This document shows positions 15,820 to 25,531 of a stretch of DNA of 64,000 bases, one piece after another. Position numbers and translations under genes: made by a program. Below the pieces are notes generated by a model. The model was not told the DNA's origin, made no database searches, and was given only the letters and a program-made list of their open reading frames with translations. Origin of the DNA: AP-15 sp963700185 (GTDB lineage Bacteria > Pseudomonadota > Alphaproteobacteria > ATCC43930 > CGMCC-115725). Each line of letters begins with the position of its first letter. The first letter of the stretch is position 1. Location of the stretch: assembly GCA_963700185.1 (NCBI GenBank), contig CAVOWP010000030.1, forward strand, positions 310,001 through 374,000. The letters run 5' to 3'.

Positions 15820-17766
15820 ATGAAATTCGATGACGGGATATTTGGACTCTATTCACGGTTGTATGAAAACCGGAGGGATGTCGAGCTCTCGCTTGAGGAG
15901 TATCTCGGCAAGTGCTCCGATGATGCGTCTTATTATGCCGGCGCCGCCGAGCGCATGCTCAGCGCCATCGGCGAGCCGGTAATGGTCGATACGAGCCAAG
16001 ATTCGCGTCTTGGCCGCATTTTCATGAACCGCACGATCAAAGTCTACCCGGAATTCGCAGATTTCTTCGGAATGGAAGAGACGATCGAGCGCATCGTCGG
16101 CTTCTTCCGTCATGCTGCGCAGGGCCTCGAGGAACGTAAGCAAATTCTCTATCTGCTGGGTCCGGTCGGCGGCGGCAAATCCTCGCTCGCCGAACGCCTG
16201 AAGCAGCTGATGGAGAAAGAGGCGGTCTATGTCTTGAAGGCTGGCAAGGAAGTCAGTCCGGTTTTTGAGAGCCCGCTCGGCTTGTTCGATCCGGTGACGC
16301 TCGGCGAGGAGCTTGAAAAGCGTTACAATGTCCCGCGGCGGCGGCTGACTGGCACCATTTCGCCTTGGGCGGTAAAGCGGCTCGAAGAATTCGGCGGCGA
16401 CATCACCAAATTCACGGTGGTTCGCATGCAGCCTTCGCGGCTGAAGCAGATCTGCATCTCCAAGACCGAGCCGGGCGACGAGAACAACCAAGACGTGTCG
16501 AGCCTGGTCGGCAAGGTCGACATTCGCAAGCTCGAATTCTTCAGTCAGAACGACCCCGACGCCTACTCCTATTCGGGCGGCCTTAACCGGACGACCCAAG
16601 GGCTTCTCGAATTTGTCGAGATGTTCAAGGCCCCGATCAAGATGCTGCATCCTCTGCTGACCTCGACGCAGGAAGGAAATTACGTCGGTTCTGAAAATAT
16701 CGGCGGCATCCCTTATCAGGGGATCGTATTGGCGCACTCGAACGAGGCCGAATGGCAGAGCTTCAAAAATAACAAGAACAACGAGGCGTTCATTGATCGG
16801 ATTTCGGTGATCAAAGTTCCGTACTGCCTGCGTGCTACCGAGGAACGCAAGATCTATGAGAAACTCTTGCAGAACAGTGAGCTTTCCGCCTCGCCATGTG
16901 CACCGTCAACCTTGGATATCCTGGCGCGCTTCAGCGTGTTGTCGCGGCTGAAGTCGCACGAGAACTCGAACCTTTATTCGAAGATGCGGGTATACGACGG
17001 CGAGAGCTTGAAGGACACCGATCCGCGCGCCAAGTCTGTCCAGGAGTATCGTGATGCCGCCGGGGTCGATGAGGGAATGGACGGTATTTCCACCCGTTTC
17101 GCCTTCAAGGTGTTGTCGAGCACCTTCAATTTCGACACGCAGGAGGTAGCGGCCGATCCGGTCCATTTGATGTATGTATTGGAGCAGGCCATCTGGCGCG
17201 AACAGTTCCCGGACGATGCCGAAAAGAAATACCTGAACTTCATCAAGGCCGAGCTGGCGCCGCGGTATGCCGAGTTCATTGGCCACGAGATCCAGAAGGC
17301 TTACCTGGAATCCTACTCCGACTATGGTCAGAACCTGTTCGACCGGTATGTCGCCTACGCCGACGCGTGGATCGAGGATTCGGACTACAAGGACCCGGAT
17401 ACCGGCCAGCTGATGAATCGCGAGCTGTTGAACCAGGAGCTGTCGAAAATCGAGAAGCCGGCTGGCATCGCGAACCCCAAGGACTTCCGCAACGAGGTCG
17501 TAAAGTTCGCATTGCGGGCGCGGGCCAACAATGCCGGGCGCAACCCCTCATGGACCTCTTACGAGAAGTTGCGGGAGGTCATCGAGCGGCGGATGTTCTC
17601 GCAGGTTGAGGATCTGTTGCCGGTAATCAGCTTTGGGACCAAGAAGGATACCGACACGGAGAAGAAGCACGCCGATTTCCTCGATCGCATGGTGGCGCGC
17701 GGCTACACCGAGCGGCAAGTTCGGCGGTTGGTCGAATGGTATATGCGGGTCAATAAGGCGGGGTAG
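15820..17766 (+). CDS. prkA: PrkA family serine protein kinase
   Basis: 648 residues, the usual family length. An AAA-like N-terminal part contains the P-loop LGPVGGGKSSLAERL (near residue 112); the C-terminal part carries the PrkA kinase-like domain. Family members act with YeaH/YhbH and SpoVR during stress and starvation; the direct substrates are largely unknown. It is first in the prkA-yeaH-spoVR operon and 31 bases from the next start. Soluble cytoplasmic protein. The assignment is very secure from full-length similarity (YPEFADFFGMEETIERIVGF, STQEGNYVGSENIGGIPYQG). Confidence 0.97.
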   Translation: MKFDDGIFGLYSRLYENRRDVELSLEEYLGKCSDDASYYAGAAERMLSAIGEPVMVDTSQDSRLGRIFMNRTIKVYPEFADFFGMEETIERIVGFFRHAAQGLEERKQILYLLGPVGGGKSSLAERLKQLMEKEAVYVLKAGKEVSPVFESPLGLFDPVTLGEELEKRYNVPRRRLTGTISPWAVKRLEEFGGDITKFTVVRMQPSRLKQICISKTEPGDENNQDVSSLVGKVDIRKLEFFSQNDPDAYSYSGGLNRTTQGLLEFVEMFKAPIKMLHPLLTSTQEGNYVGSENIGGIPYQGIVLAHSNEAEWQSFKNNKNNEAFIDRISVIKVPYCLRATEERKIYEKLLQNSELSASPCAPSTLDILARFSVLSRLKSHENSNLYSKMRVYDGESLKDTDPRAKSVQEYRDAAGVDEGMDGISTRFAFKVLSSTFNFDTQEVAADPVHLMYVLEQAIWREQFPDDAEKKYLNFIKAELAPRYAEFIGHEIQKAYLESYSDYGQNLFDRYVAYADAWIEDSDYKDPDTGQLMNRELLNQELSKIEKPAGIANPKDFRNEVVKFALRARANNAGRNPSWTSYEKLREVIERRMFSQVEDLLPVISFGTKKDTDTEKKHADFLDRMVARGYTERQVRRLVEWYMRVNKAG

Positions 17767-17797
17767 GGGACGACAGTCCTCTCTCGGAGGTCAGGCT

Positions 17798-19087
17798 ATG
17801 AACATCGTCGACCGTCGCCCGAACCCGAAGGGTAAGAGTCTCAGTAACCGTCAACGTTTCCTGGCACGGGCCCGAGCCGAGGTAAAATCGGCGGTGCAGG
17901 AGGCGTTGCGCAAGCGCAAGGTGGCCGATGTCGGCCACGGCGAGAAGGTCGCGATCCCCACGCGCGGGATCGCTGAGCCGAACTTTCATCACAGCCGCCG
18001 GACCGGGCGAACCGAACATGTCGTCCCCGGCAACAAGGAGTATATCCGAGGCGACGAGATCCCCCGGCCCACTGGCGGGGAAGGGCGCGGGGGCTCGCAG
18101 GGGAGCCCGGACGGGTCGGGCGAGGACGCGTTCGAGTTCACGCTGTCGAAGGAAGAGTTCCTCGACATGTTTTTCGAGGATCTTGAACTCCCCGATCTCG
18201 TCAAAAAGAGTCTAAAGGAGACATTCGCGGTCGATCTGCAACGGGCGGGGTACACCGTGACGGGCAGCCCCGCGAACCTGAGCATCCGGCGGACGATGCG
18301 GAACAGCATGGCGCGCCGCATTTCGCTGAAACGGCCAAAACAATCGGACCTCGAAGCGTTGCGCGAGGCGATCGATAATGCACGCTCCCGCGGAGCCGAC
18401 GAAGAGGTCGAAAGGCTTCTGCGCGAACTCGACCGCCTCGAGCACCGCAGTAAAATCATTCCCTACATCGACCCGATCGACGTCCGGTATAACCGCTTTG
18501 AGCGCGTTCCTCGCCCGAATACCGAAGCGGTAATGTTCTGCCTGATGGACGTGTCAGGATCGATGACTGAGGCGATGAAGGACCTAGCGAAGAGGTTCTT
18601 TATGCTCCTCCATGTCTTCCTGATCCGGCGCTATCGGCAGGTCGATATCGTCTTCATTCGCCACACAAGCACCGCCGAAGAGGTCGACGAGGAGACCTTC
18701 TTCTACAGCCGCGAGACCGGCGGTACGGTAGTCTCGACTGCCCTCGAAAAAATGCTGGAGATTGCGCGGGCGCGATATCCCACCGACCGGTGGAACATCT
18801 ACGCGGCTCAGGCTTCCGACGGCGATAATTACGGCGCGGACAGCGGACGTTGCGTTTCCTTGTTGGGTGGCGAGGTTCTGCCGCTCTGCCAGTATTTCGC
18901 CTATGTCGAGGTCGGTGACGGCATGGGAGGGAGCCTGACCGGACTGTCGCGAGACAGCGACCTGTGGCGAGCCTACAACGAGGTGGCGCCGGTCCATCCT
19001 CATTTCGTGATGCGTCGGGTCAGCGACCCGTCGCAGATCTTCTCGGTGTTCCACGAATTATTCGCAAAGGGGGGTATCCGTGCCTGA
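17798..19087 (+). CDS. YeaH/YhbH family protein (DUF444)
   Basis: 429 residues from ATG 17798, preceded by CGGAGG; the frame extends further upstream into prkA but without family sequence. A von Willebrand factor A-like domain contains the metal-ion site MDVSGSMTEAMKD (DxSxS, near residue 250). The N-terminal half is charged and glycine-rich. It is the middle gene of the prkA-yeaH-spoVR set, conserved together across proteobacteria, and its product is thought to work with PrkA. The 3' end overlaps the spoVR start by eight bases. Confidence 0.95.
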   Translation: MNIVDRRPNPKGKSLSNRQRFLARARAEVKSAVQEALRKRKVADVGHGEKVAIPTRGIAEPNFHHSRRTGRTEHVVPGNKEYIRGDEIPRPTGGEGRGGSQGSPDGSGEDAFEFTLSKEEFLDMFFEDLELPDLVKKSLKETFAVDLQRAGYTVTGSPANLSIRRTMRNSMARRISLKRPKQSDLEALREAIDNARSRGADEEVERLLRELDRLEHRSKIIPYIDPIDVRYNRFERVPRPNTEAVMFCLMDVSGSMTEAMKDLAKRFFMLLHVFLIRRYRQVDIVFIRHTSTAEEVDEETFFYSRETGGTVVSTALEKMLEIARARYPTDRWNIYAAQASDGDNYGADSGRCVSLLGGEVLPLCQYFAYVEVGDGMGGSLTGLSRDSDLWRAYNEVAPVHPHFVMRRVSDPSQIFSVFHELFAKGGIRA

Positions 19088-20642
19088 CTCCGTCACGTTG
19101 CGGCTCGAAACCGCCGCCCCGCTCTTTACCGGCCCAAACTGGGATTATACGGGGTTGCGCCGGGTCTACGATGCCATCGAGCGGATCGCGCTCGACGAAC
19201 TCGGGCTCGACGTCTACCCGGTCCAAATCGAGGTGATCACCTCCGAGCAGATGCTCGACGCTTACGCCTCGGTCGGCTTGCCGCTGATGTATCGCCATTG
19301 GAGCTTCGGCAAACGTTTCGCCTACCACGAGACCCTCTACCGCAAGGGGTTGCAAGGCCTCGCTTACGAGATCGTCATCAACTCCAACCCGTGTATCTGC
19401 TATATCATGGAAGAAAACTCCATGACGATGCAGACATTGGTCATGGCGCATGCCGCGTTCGGACACAATCACTTCTTTAAGAACAACTATTTGTTTCGCC
19501 AGTGGACAGATGCCAACGGCATCCTCGATTATCTGAGCTTCGCACGCGATTACGTGCAGAAATGCGAGGAGCGGCACGGGGCGGAGGCGGTGGAGCGCGT
19601 GCTCGACGCCGCGCATGCGCTTAAGGATCACGGTGTCAACCGTTACGCCCACCGCACCAAGCCGAATCTCGCCGAGGAGCGGCGCCGAGCTGAGGAGTGG
19701 CGTGCGCATTTCGAGGCGACATACAACGATCTGTGGCGCACTGTTCCGGGGGCTGAAAAGGATAAGGACGACTCGGGCAACGAGGAGGCCCGCCTCCTAG
19801 AGATCAAGCGCGAACTCGGTCTGCCAGAAGAAAACCTACTTTATTTCATCGAGAAACGCGCGCCGCGGCTCGAGGATTGGCAACAGGAACTGGTCCGCAT
19901 CGTCCGCTTGGTCTCGCAGTACTTCTACCCGCAGAAGCAGACGCAGATGATGAACGAGGGGTGCGCGACGTTCGTGCACTACGAAATCATGCGGCGGTTG
20001 CACGACAAGGGGCTGATCACCGAAGGATCGATGCTCGAATTTCTGCACTCGCATTCGAGCGTCGTATTCCAGCCGGACTTCGATGACCCGCGGTTCAGCG
20101 GCCTCAACCCGTATGCGCTAGGCTTCGCAATGATGAGCGACATCCGCCGCATCTGCGAAGAACCGACCGAGGAGGACCGCGAGTGGTTTCCAGACATAGC
20201 CGGCTCGGGAGACGGCTATGGCGTGTTACGTCATGCCTGGGCGAATTACCGCGACGAAAGCTTCGTCCTGCAACATCTCAGCCCGGCGATGATCCGCCGG
20301 TTCCGGCTGTTCCATGTGTCCGACGACAGCACAAAGCCAGCGCTGCGCGTCGAGGCGATCCATGACGATGTCGGCTATCGAAAGGTTCGCAGCGCTCTCT
20401 CCCGGCAATACGATCTGTCCCGGCGCGAGCCCGACATCCAGGTGGTCGATGTCGATCTCAGAGGTGATCGCTGCCTCATTCTTGCGCATTACGTGCATAA
20501 CGGCGTGCTGCTCGAAGAGCAGAGCTGCCGCGCCGTAATCCGGCATACGGCAACGTTGTGGGGCTATTCGGTCAAGCTGCTCGAAATCGACGCCGTCACC
20601 GACAAAACCCTGAAGACCTATGAGGTAGCACCGCCCGGCTGA
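19080..20642 (+). CDS. SpoVR family protein
   Basis: 520 residues with the family's HWSFGKRF, PCICYIMEENSM, MAHAAFGHNHFFKNN and MNEGCATFVHYEIM blocks. The conserved His and Glu residues suggest metal binding. The name comes from a Bacillus cortex-formation gene, but in non-sporulating proteobacteria it belongs to the PrkA-YeaH-SpoVR stress module. It starts at GTG 19080 inside the end of the previous gene, which indicates translational coupling. Confidence 0.96.
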   Translation: MPDSVTLRLETAAPLFTGPNWDYTGLRRVYDAIERIALDELGLDVYPVQIEVITSEQMLDAYASVGLPLMYRHWSFGKRFAYHETLYRKGLQGLAYEIVINSNPCICYIMEENSMTMQTLVMAHAAFGHNHFFKNNYLFRQWTDANGILDYLSFARDYVQKCEERHGAEAVERVLDAAHALKDHGVNRYAHRTKPNLAEERRRAEEWRAHFEATYNDLWRTVPGAEKDKDDSGNEEARLLEIKRELGLPEENLLYFIEKRAPRLEDWQQELVRIVRLVSQYFYPQKQTQMMNEGCATFVHYEIMRRLHDKGLITEGSMLEFLHSHSSVVFQPDFDDPRFSGLNPYALGFAMMSDIRRICEEPTEEDREWFPDIAGSGDGYGVLRHAWANYRDESFVLQHLSPAMIRRFRLFHVSDDSTKPALRVEAIHDDVGYRKVRSALSRQYDLSRREPDIQVVDVDLRGDRCLILAHYVHNGVLLEEQSCRAVIRHTATLWGYSVKLLEIDAVTDKTLKTYEVAPPG

Positions 20643-20694
20643 CCATCGGGGAGCTTGGGCTCGAAGCCCACACTCCCGAGCGCCGGAATGTACG

Positions 20695-21756
20695 ATGGTT
20701 GTTCTCGGCATCGAAACCAGCTGCGACGAGAGCGCGGCGGCTGTAGTGGCCATCACGGCGGCCGGACCGAAGATCCTCTCCAATTTGGTCCACTCCCAAC
20801 TCGCGGAGCACAAGCCCTATGGCGGTATCGTGCCCGAGATTGCTGCGCGGGCTCACCTCGACCACCTCGATCCGCTGATATCGCGGGCGCTCGTCGAGGC
20901 CGGCGTTATCCTCGGCGAGCTCGATGGGGTAGCTGCTGCGACGGGCCCGGGCTTGATCGGGGGCCTGATTGTAGGCTCGACAATGGCAAAGGGGTTGGCT
21001 TGGGCCGCGGATAAGCCGTTTCTATCTATTAACCATCTGGAGGCCCACGCTCTGGCGGTACGCCTGACCGAGGAGGTAGGCTTTCCGTACCTTTTGCTAC
21101 TGGTTTCGGGGGGACACTGTCAGCTCCTCGTCTGCTCCGGAGTTGGCCGTTACACCCGTCTCGGGACAACGCTCGACGATGCCGCCGGTGAAGCATTCGA
21201 CAAGGCGGCAAAGCTGATCGGGCTCGGCTATCCTGGCGGGCCTGCAATCGAAGCGGCCGCGCCCAGTGGAGACCCATCCCGTTTCGTCCTACCACGCCCG
21301 ATGAAAGGCAGGCAGGGTTGCGATTTCTCATTCTCCGGCTTGAAAACGGCGGTGCGTCAGATCACGTCCGCGCGCGGCAGCCTTGATCAGCGCGACCAGA
21401 CGGATCTCGCGGCCTCGGTCGAGCTCGCGATCTGCGATACGGTGACCGATCGGACCGCGAATGCGGTCGGGTGGTTCCGCCGCAAATACCCGAGGGGAAA
21501 TTCGCTGGTGGTTGGTGGTGGCGTTGCCGCCAACAAAAGGCTGAGAAGACATCTTACGGACCTCGCCGATGATGCCGGGCTGCGCTTTGTCGCGCCGCCG
21601 CCAGAATTGTGCACCGATAATGGAGCAATAATCGCCTGGGCTGGCATCGAGCGTCTTCGACTCGGCCTCGTCGACGGTCTCGATGCGCCGATTAGACCGC
21701 GATGGCCGCTCGACAACGACGCGCCGCCCCGTTCCGGAGCGGGTGTGAAGGGGTGA
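20695..21756 (+). CDS. tsaD: tRNA N6-threonylcarbamoyladenosine transferase TsaD
   Basis: 353 residues. GIETSCDESAAAVV at the N-terminus and the metal-binding H-x3-H in NHLEAHAL mark the ASKHA-fold Kae1/TsaD family. GGHCQLL, LDDAAGEAFDKAAKLIGLGYPGG and VVGGGVAANKRLR follow in the usual order. It transfers threonylcarbamoyl to A37 of ANN-decoding tRNAs together with TsaB and TsaE. It is followed closely by gpsA, an arrangement seen in many alphaproteobacteria. Confidence 0.98.
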   Translation: MVVLGIETSCDESAAAVVAITAAGPKILSNLVHSQLAEHKPYGGIVPEIAARAHLDHLDPLISRALVEAGVILGELDGVAAATGPGLIGGLIVGSTMAKGLAWAADKPFLSINHLEAHALAVRLTEEVGFPYLLLLVSGGHCQLLVCSGVGRYTRLGTTLDDAAGEAFDKAAKLIGLGYPGGPAIEAAAPSGDPSRFVLPRPMKGRQGCDFSFSGLKTAVRQITSARGSLDQRDQTDLAASVELAICDTVTDRTANAVGWFRRKYPRGNSLVVGGGVAANKRLRRHLTDLADDAGLRFVAPPPELCTDNGAIIAWAGIERLRLGLVDGLDAPIRPRWPLDNDAPPRSGAGVKG

Positions 21757-21780
21757 GCGGTTGGCCTCGAGCGTGATCCG

Positions 21781-22770
21781 GTGAGACACTTAGCGATCAT
21801 TGGGGGTGGCGCCTGGGGAACGGCGCTCGCCATGGTTGCTCGTCGCGCCGGCTCGCTCCCGAGGCTGTGGGCCCGAGACCCGGGCGTTGTTTCGACAATC
21901 AATCAACGTCTTGAGAACCCGCTCTTCCTGCCCGGGGTGATCCTCGATCCCGCTATCACGGCAACCGCCGACATGGCGTTTGCGACAGAGGGGGCGGAGG
22001 CGGCGTTACTTGTTGTCCCGGCGCAATTTCTGCGCGGCGTAATCCAGGTGCTCGGGTCTCACCTTCGCCGCGGGCTCCCTTTGCTGCTCTGCGCGAAAGG
22101 GATCGAGACCGGCTCGCTGAAATTGATGTCCGAGGTTGCCGCAGAAATTCTGCCCGCCTCCCCGTCGGCGGTGCTCTCGGGGCCGACATTTGCTGCCGAG
22201 GTCGCCCGCGAGTTGCCGACAGCGGTAACGATTGCAAGCGGAGACCCCTCGCTCGGTCACGCCTTCATCGAGGCTCTCGGAAGCAGTCGGTTTCGTCCTT
22301 ACCTGTCGCAGGACCCGGTCGGCGCCGAAATTGGTGGGGCCGTCAAGAACGTCCTCGCGATCGCGTGCGGTATCGTCGTCGGCCGCGGCCTTGGCGACAA
22401 CGCTCGAGCTTCGCTGATCACCCGCGGACTGGCGGAAATGATCCGGCTTGGAGTCGCCAAGGGCGGTCGAGCCGAGACCTTCGGCGGACTTTCCGGTCTG
22501 GGAGATCTCGTACTGACCTGCAGTTCCGCTCAATCGCGCAACTTTGGGCTTGGCCTCTCGCTCGGTCGCGGGCGGCCCCTCGAGGCCGCGCTGCGCGGCA
22601 GTCGCTCGGTCGTCGAAGGCGTGGCCACGGCTGCGTCAATCGCGCGACTGGCGGAACGGCTCGGAATAGAGGTGCCTATCGCCGAGGGAGTTGATGCGTT
22701 ACTTCACCGCGGTGAAACGGTAAACGCCGTTATCGATCTGTTGTTGCGCCGGCCCTACCGGGCCGAATAG
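21781..22770 (+). CDS. gpsA: Glycerol-3-phosphate dehydrogenase [NAD(P)+]
   Basis: 329 residues. The dinucleotide motif IIGGGAWGTALA (residues 5-16), the CAKGIE and GPTFAAEVA blocks, and the catalytic-lysine region IGGAVKNVLAIACG are all present, as is the C-terminal FGGLSGLGDLVLTC. It reduces dihydroxyacetone phosphate to sn-glycerol 3-phosphate for phospholipid synthesis. The start is GTG 21781, 24 bases after tsaD. Confidence 0.97.
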   Translation: MRHLAIIGGGAWGTALAMVARRAGSLPRLWARDPGVVSTINQRLENPLFLPGVILDPAITATADMAFATEGAEAALLVVPAQFLRGVIQVLGSHLRRGLPLLLCAKGIETGSLKLMSEVAAEILPASPSAVLSGPTFAAEVARELPTAVTIASGDPSLGHAFIEALGSSRFRPYLSQDPVGAEIGGAVKNVLAIACGIVVGRGLGDNARASLITRGLAEMIRLGVAKGGRAETFGGLSGLGDLVLTCSSAQSRNFGLGLSLGRGRPLEAALRGSRSVVEGVATAASIARLAERLGIEVPIAEGVDALLHRGETVNAVIDLLLRRPYRAE

Positions 22771-22883
22771 GAAATATGGCAAACCCTCGCGCGCCAGCTG
22801 GGTTGGAGGCGGAAAACACTTTTCTGGACCGGCTGAAAGCCAATATCATTAGGGAGCGAGCAACCCTACCGGCTCGGACCGAA

Positions 22884-23210
22884 ATGAGCGACAACGGAAA
22901 ACGCGGCGAGGAAGGACCGGGGACCGGTGTTGTCGTCAAGACAAAGCCGAAGACAAAGAAGCCCTCGATGTACAAGGTGCTCATGTTAAATGACGACTAC
23001 ACCCCGATGGAATTCGTTGTTCACATTCTCGAGCGGTTCTTCAACAAGAACCTGCAGGAGGCGACCCGCATAATGTTGCATGTGCATCGCCGCGGTGTCG
23101 GCATCTGCGGTGTTTACACTTACGAGGTTGCGGAAACCAAGGTAACCCAGGTCATGGATTTCGCCCGGCAGCACCAGCACCCGCTGCAGTGTACGCTGGA
23201 AAAGGACTAG
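22884..23210 (+). CDS. clpS: ATP-dependent Clp protease adaptor ClpS
   Basis: The adaptor that delivers N-degron substrates to ClpAP. Core motifs are KVLMLNDDYTPMEFVV and VLHVHRRGVGICGVYT-like sequence (MLHVHRRGVG), followed by QVMDFARQHQHPLQ. ATG 22884 gives 108 residues with the common N-terminus MSDNGKRGEEGPGTG. The same frame is open from an ATG at 22776, which would add 36 unconserved residues; the shorter form is preferred on family length. clpA follows 20 bases downstream. Confidence 0.95.
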   Translation: MSDNGKRGEEGPGTGVVVKTKPKTKKPSMYKVLMLNDDYTPMEFVVHILERFFNKNLQEATRIMLHVHRRGVGICGVYTYEVAETKVTQVMDFARQHQHPLQCTLEKD

Positions 23211-23230
23211 GCAAGGAAGGACAGGCGGGC

Positions 23231-25531
23231 GTGCTGTCACGTAATCTCGAAAAGTCTCTGCATCGGGCTCTCGCCCACGCCAATGAGCGCCGGCACGAAT
23301 ATGCCACGCTCGAACATCTGCTGCTAGCGCTGACCGAGGATCAGGACGCAGTTGCCGTTCTGCGCGCGTGCAGCGTCGACCTCGACCGTTTGCGCCGCGA
23401 GGTGCTGAACTACGTCGATAACGAACTTGCCAACCTTGTCGCGGCCCATAGCGACGACGCGAAGCCGACTGCGAGCTTCCAGCGCGTGCTGCAACGCGCT
23501 GCTATTCACGTCCAGTCGTCGGGCCGCGAGGAGGTGACCGGCGCGAACGTATTGGTCGCGATGTTCGCCGAGCGGGAAAGCCACGCTGTTTATTTCCTGC
23601 AAGAACAGGACATGACCCGGTTCGATGCCGTTAATTATATCTCCCATGGCATCGCCAAGGCACCGGGGCGCTCGGAGACCCGCCGTGTTCAGGGTGCCGA
23701 TGAGGATGACCGCAGCGAAAAGTCGCAGAAGCGCAACCATGACGCCCTCGACGCCTATTGCGTCAATCTCAACAAAAAGGCCAAGGGCGGCAAGATCGAT
23801 CCCTTGATCGGCCGTGAAGCCGAAGTCGACCGCACGATCCAAATCCTATGCCGCCGCGCCAAGAACAACCCGCTGTATGTTGGCGACCCCGGTGTTGGCA
23901 AGACCGCGATCGCCGAGGGGTTGGCGCGTCGTATCGTGCAGCGTGAGGTCCCTGAGGTTCTGATGAACGCGACGATCTACGCGCTCGACATGGGGGCATT
24001 GCTCGCAGGCACCCGGTATCGCGGCGATTTCGAGGAGCGGTTGAAGGCGGTCTTGTCCGAACTCGAGGCGCAGCCCGGTGCGATCTTGTTCATCGACGAG
24101 ATTCACACCGTAATCGGGGCCGGGGCGACGAGCGGCGGGGCGATGGACGCTTCGAACCTGCTGAAACCGGCTCTGGCCGGCGGCGTCATCCGCTGTATCG
24201 GCTCAACCACTTATAAGGAATACCGCAACTATTTCGAGAAGGACCGCGCGCTCGTTCGTCGTTTCCAAAAAATCGACGTCAACGAGCCGACCGTCGAGGA
24301 TTCGGTGAAGATTCTGCGCGGCCTGAAGCCGTATTACGAACGGCACCACAAGGTGCGTTACACGAGCGAAGCATTGCGGGCGGCGGTCGAATTATCGCAC
24401 CGCTATATCGGTGACCGCAAATTGCCGGATAAGGCGATCGATGTCATCGACGAAACCGGGGCCGCCCAGATGCTCGTGCCCGAGAACCGCCGCCGCAAGA
24501 CGATAACCGCGCGAGAAGTCGAAGCGGTCATCGCGACGATGGCGCGGATCCCGCCGAAAAGCGTCTCGCGCGACGATCGCGAGGTGCTGAAAAACCTTCA
24601 GCGCGACCTCAAGACGATGGTGTTTGGCCAGGATCCGGCGATTGGGGCTTTGGTCTCGGCCATCAAGCTAGCGCGCGCCGGCCTGCGGGATCCGGAAAAA
24701 CCGATCGGCTCCTATCTGTTCTCTGGCCCGACCGGGGTCGGCAAGACCGAGGTGGCGCGCCAGCTCGCACGTACCCTCGGGATCGAGATCACCCGCTTCG
24801 ACATGTCCGAGTACATGGAGCGGCACACGGTGTCGCGGCTGATCGGCGCACCCCCCGGTTATGTCGGCTTCGACCAGGGCGGGCTGCTGACCGACGCGAT
24901 CGATCAACACCCGCACAGCGTGCTGTTGCTGGACGAGATCGAGAAGGCGCATCCCGACCTGTTCAATATTCTGCTGCAGGTCATGGACTACGGAAAGCTG
25001 ACCGATCACAACGGCAAAAATGTCGATTTCCGCAATGTGATCCTGATCATGACGACGAATGCCGGGGCCTGGGACCTTGCCAAACCGGCGATCGGCTTTG
25101 GCAGCGGCGTCCGGGAGGGCGACGATCAGGAGGCGATCAACCGTATGTTCACGCCGGAGTTCCGCAACCGGCTCGATGCGGTGATTTCCTTCGCGCCGCT
25201 ATCGGCGGATACGATCGGAATGGTCGTCGACAAATTCGTGCTGCAGCTCGAAGAGCAGCTCGCCGACCGGAATGTCATGATCGAGCTCGATGATCGCGCG
25301 CGGGCTTGGCTCGCCGACAAAGGCTACGATCGCCTCTTCGGCGCACGCCCTCTCGCCCGGGTGATCCAGGAGCATATCAAAAAGCCGCTCGCCGAGGAAC
25401 TCCTGTTCGGGCAGTTGTCGAAGGGCGGGGTCGTCCGCGTGACGCGCAAACCCGACGAGGATACACTCTCCTTCTCGTACGAAGAGCGCCCGGCCGAACC
25501 GATGCCAAAGGTGCCCGAGCTGGTCGAGTGA
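23231..25531 (+). CDS. clpA: ATP-dependent Clp protease ATP-binding subunit ClpA
   Basis: About 766 residues from GTG 23231. An N-terminal Clp repeat domain (LSRNLEKSLHRALAHANER) binds ClpS. The first AAA+ module has Walker A GDPGVGKTA (near 218) and Walker B FIDEIH; the second has Walker A GPTGVGKTE (near 498) and LLDEIEKAHPD. It unfolds proteins and feeds them to ClpP. It is immediately downstream of its adaptor gene. A hairpin with a T tract lies at the stop codon. Confidence 0.98.
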   Translation: MLSRNLEKSLHRALAHANERRHEYATLEHLLLALTEDQDAVAVLRACSVDLDRLRREVLNYVDNELANLVAAHSDDAKPTASFQRVLQRAAIHVQSSGREEVTGANVLVAMFAERESHAVYFLQEQDMTRFDAVNYISHGIAKAPGRSETRRVQGADEDDRSEKSQKRNHDALDAYCVNLNKKAKGGKIDPLIGREAEVDRTIQILCRRAKNNPLYVGDPGVGKTAIAEGLARRIVQREVPEVLMNATIYALDMGALLAGTRYRGDFEERLKAVLSELEAQPGAILFIDEIHTVIGAGATSGGAMDASNLLKPALAGGVIRCIGSTTYKEYRNYFEKDRALVRRFQKIDVNEPTVEDSVKILRGLKPYYERHHKVRYTSEALRAAVELSHRYIGDRKLPDKAIDVIDETGAAQMLVPENRRRKTITAREVEAVIATMARIPPKSVSRDDREVLKNLQRDLKTMVFGQDPAIGALVSAIKLARAGLRDPEKPIGSYLFSGPTGVGKTEVARQLARTLGIEITRFDMSEYMERHTVSRLIGAPPGYVGFDQGGLLTDAIDQHPHSVLLLDEIEKAHPDLFNILLQVMDYGKLTDHNGKNVDFRNVILIMTTNAGAWDLAKPAIGFGSGVREGDDQEAINRMFTPEFRNRLDAVISFAPLSADTIGMVVDKFVLQLEEQLADRNVMIELDDRARAWLADKGYDRLFGARPLARVIQEHIKKPLAEELLFGQLSKGGVVRVTRKPDEDTLSFSYEERPAEPMPKVPELVE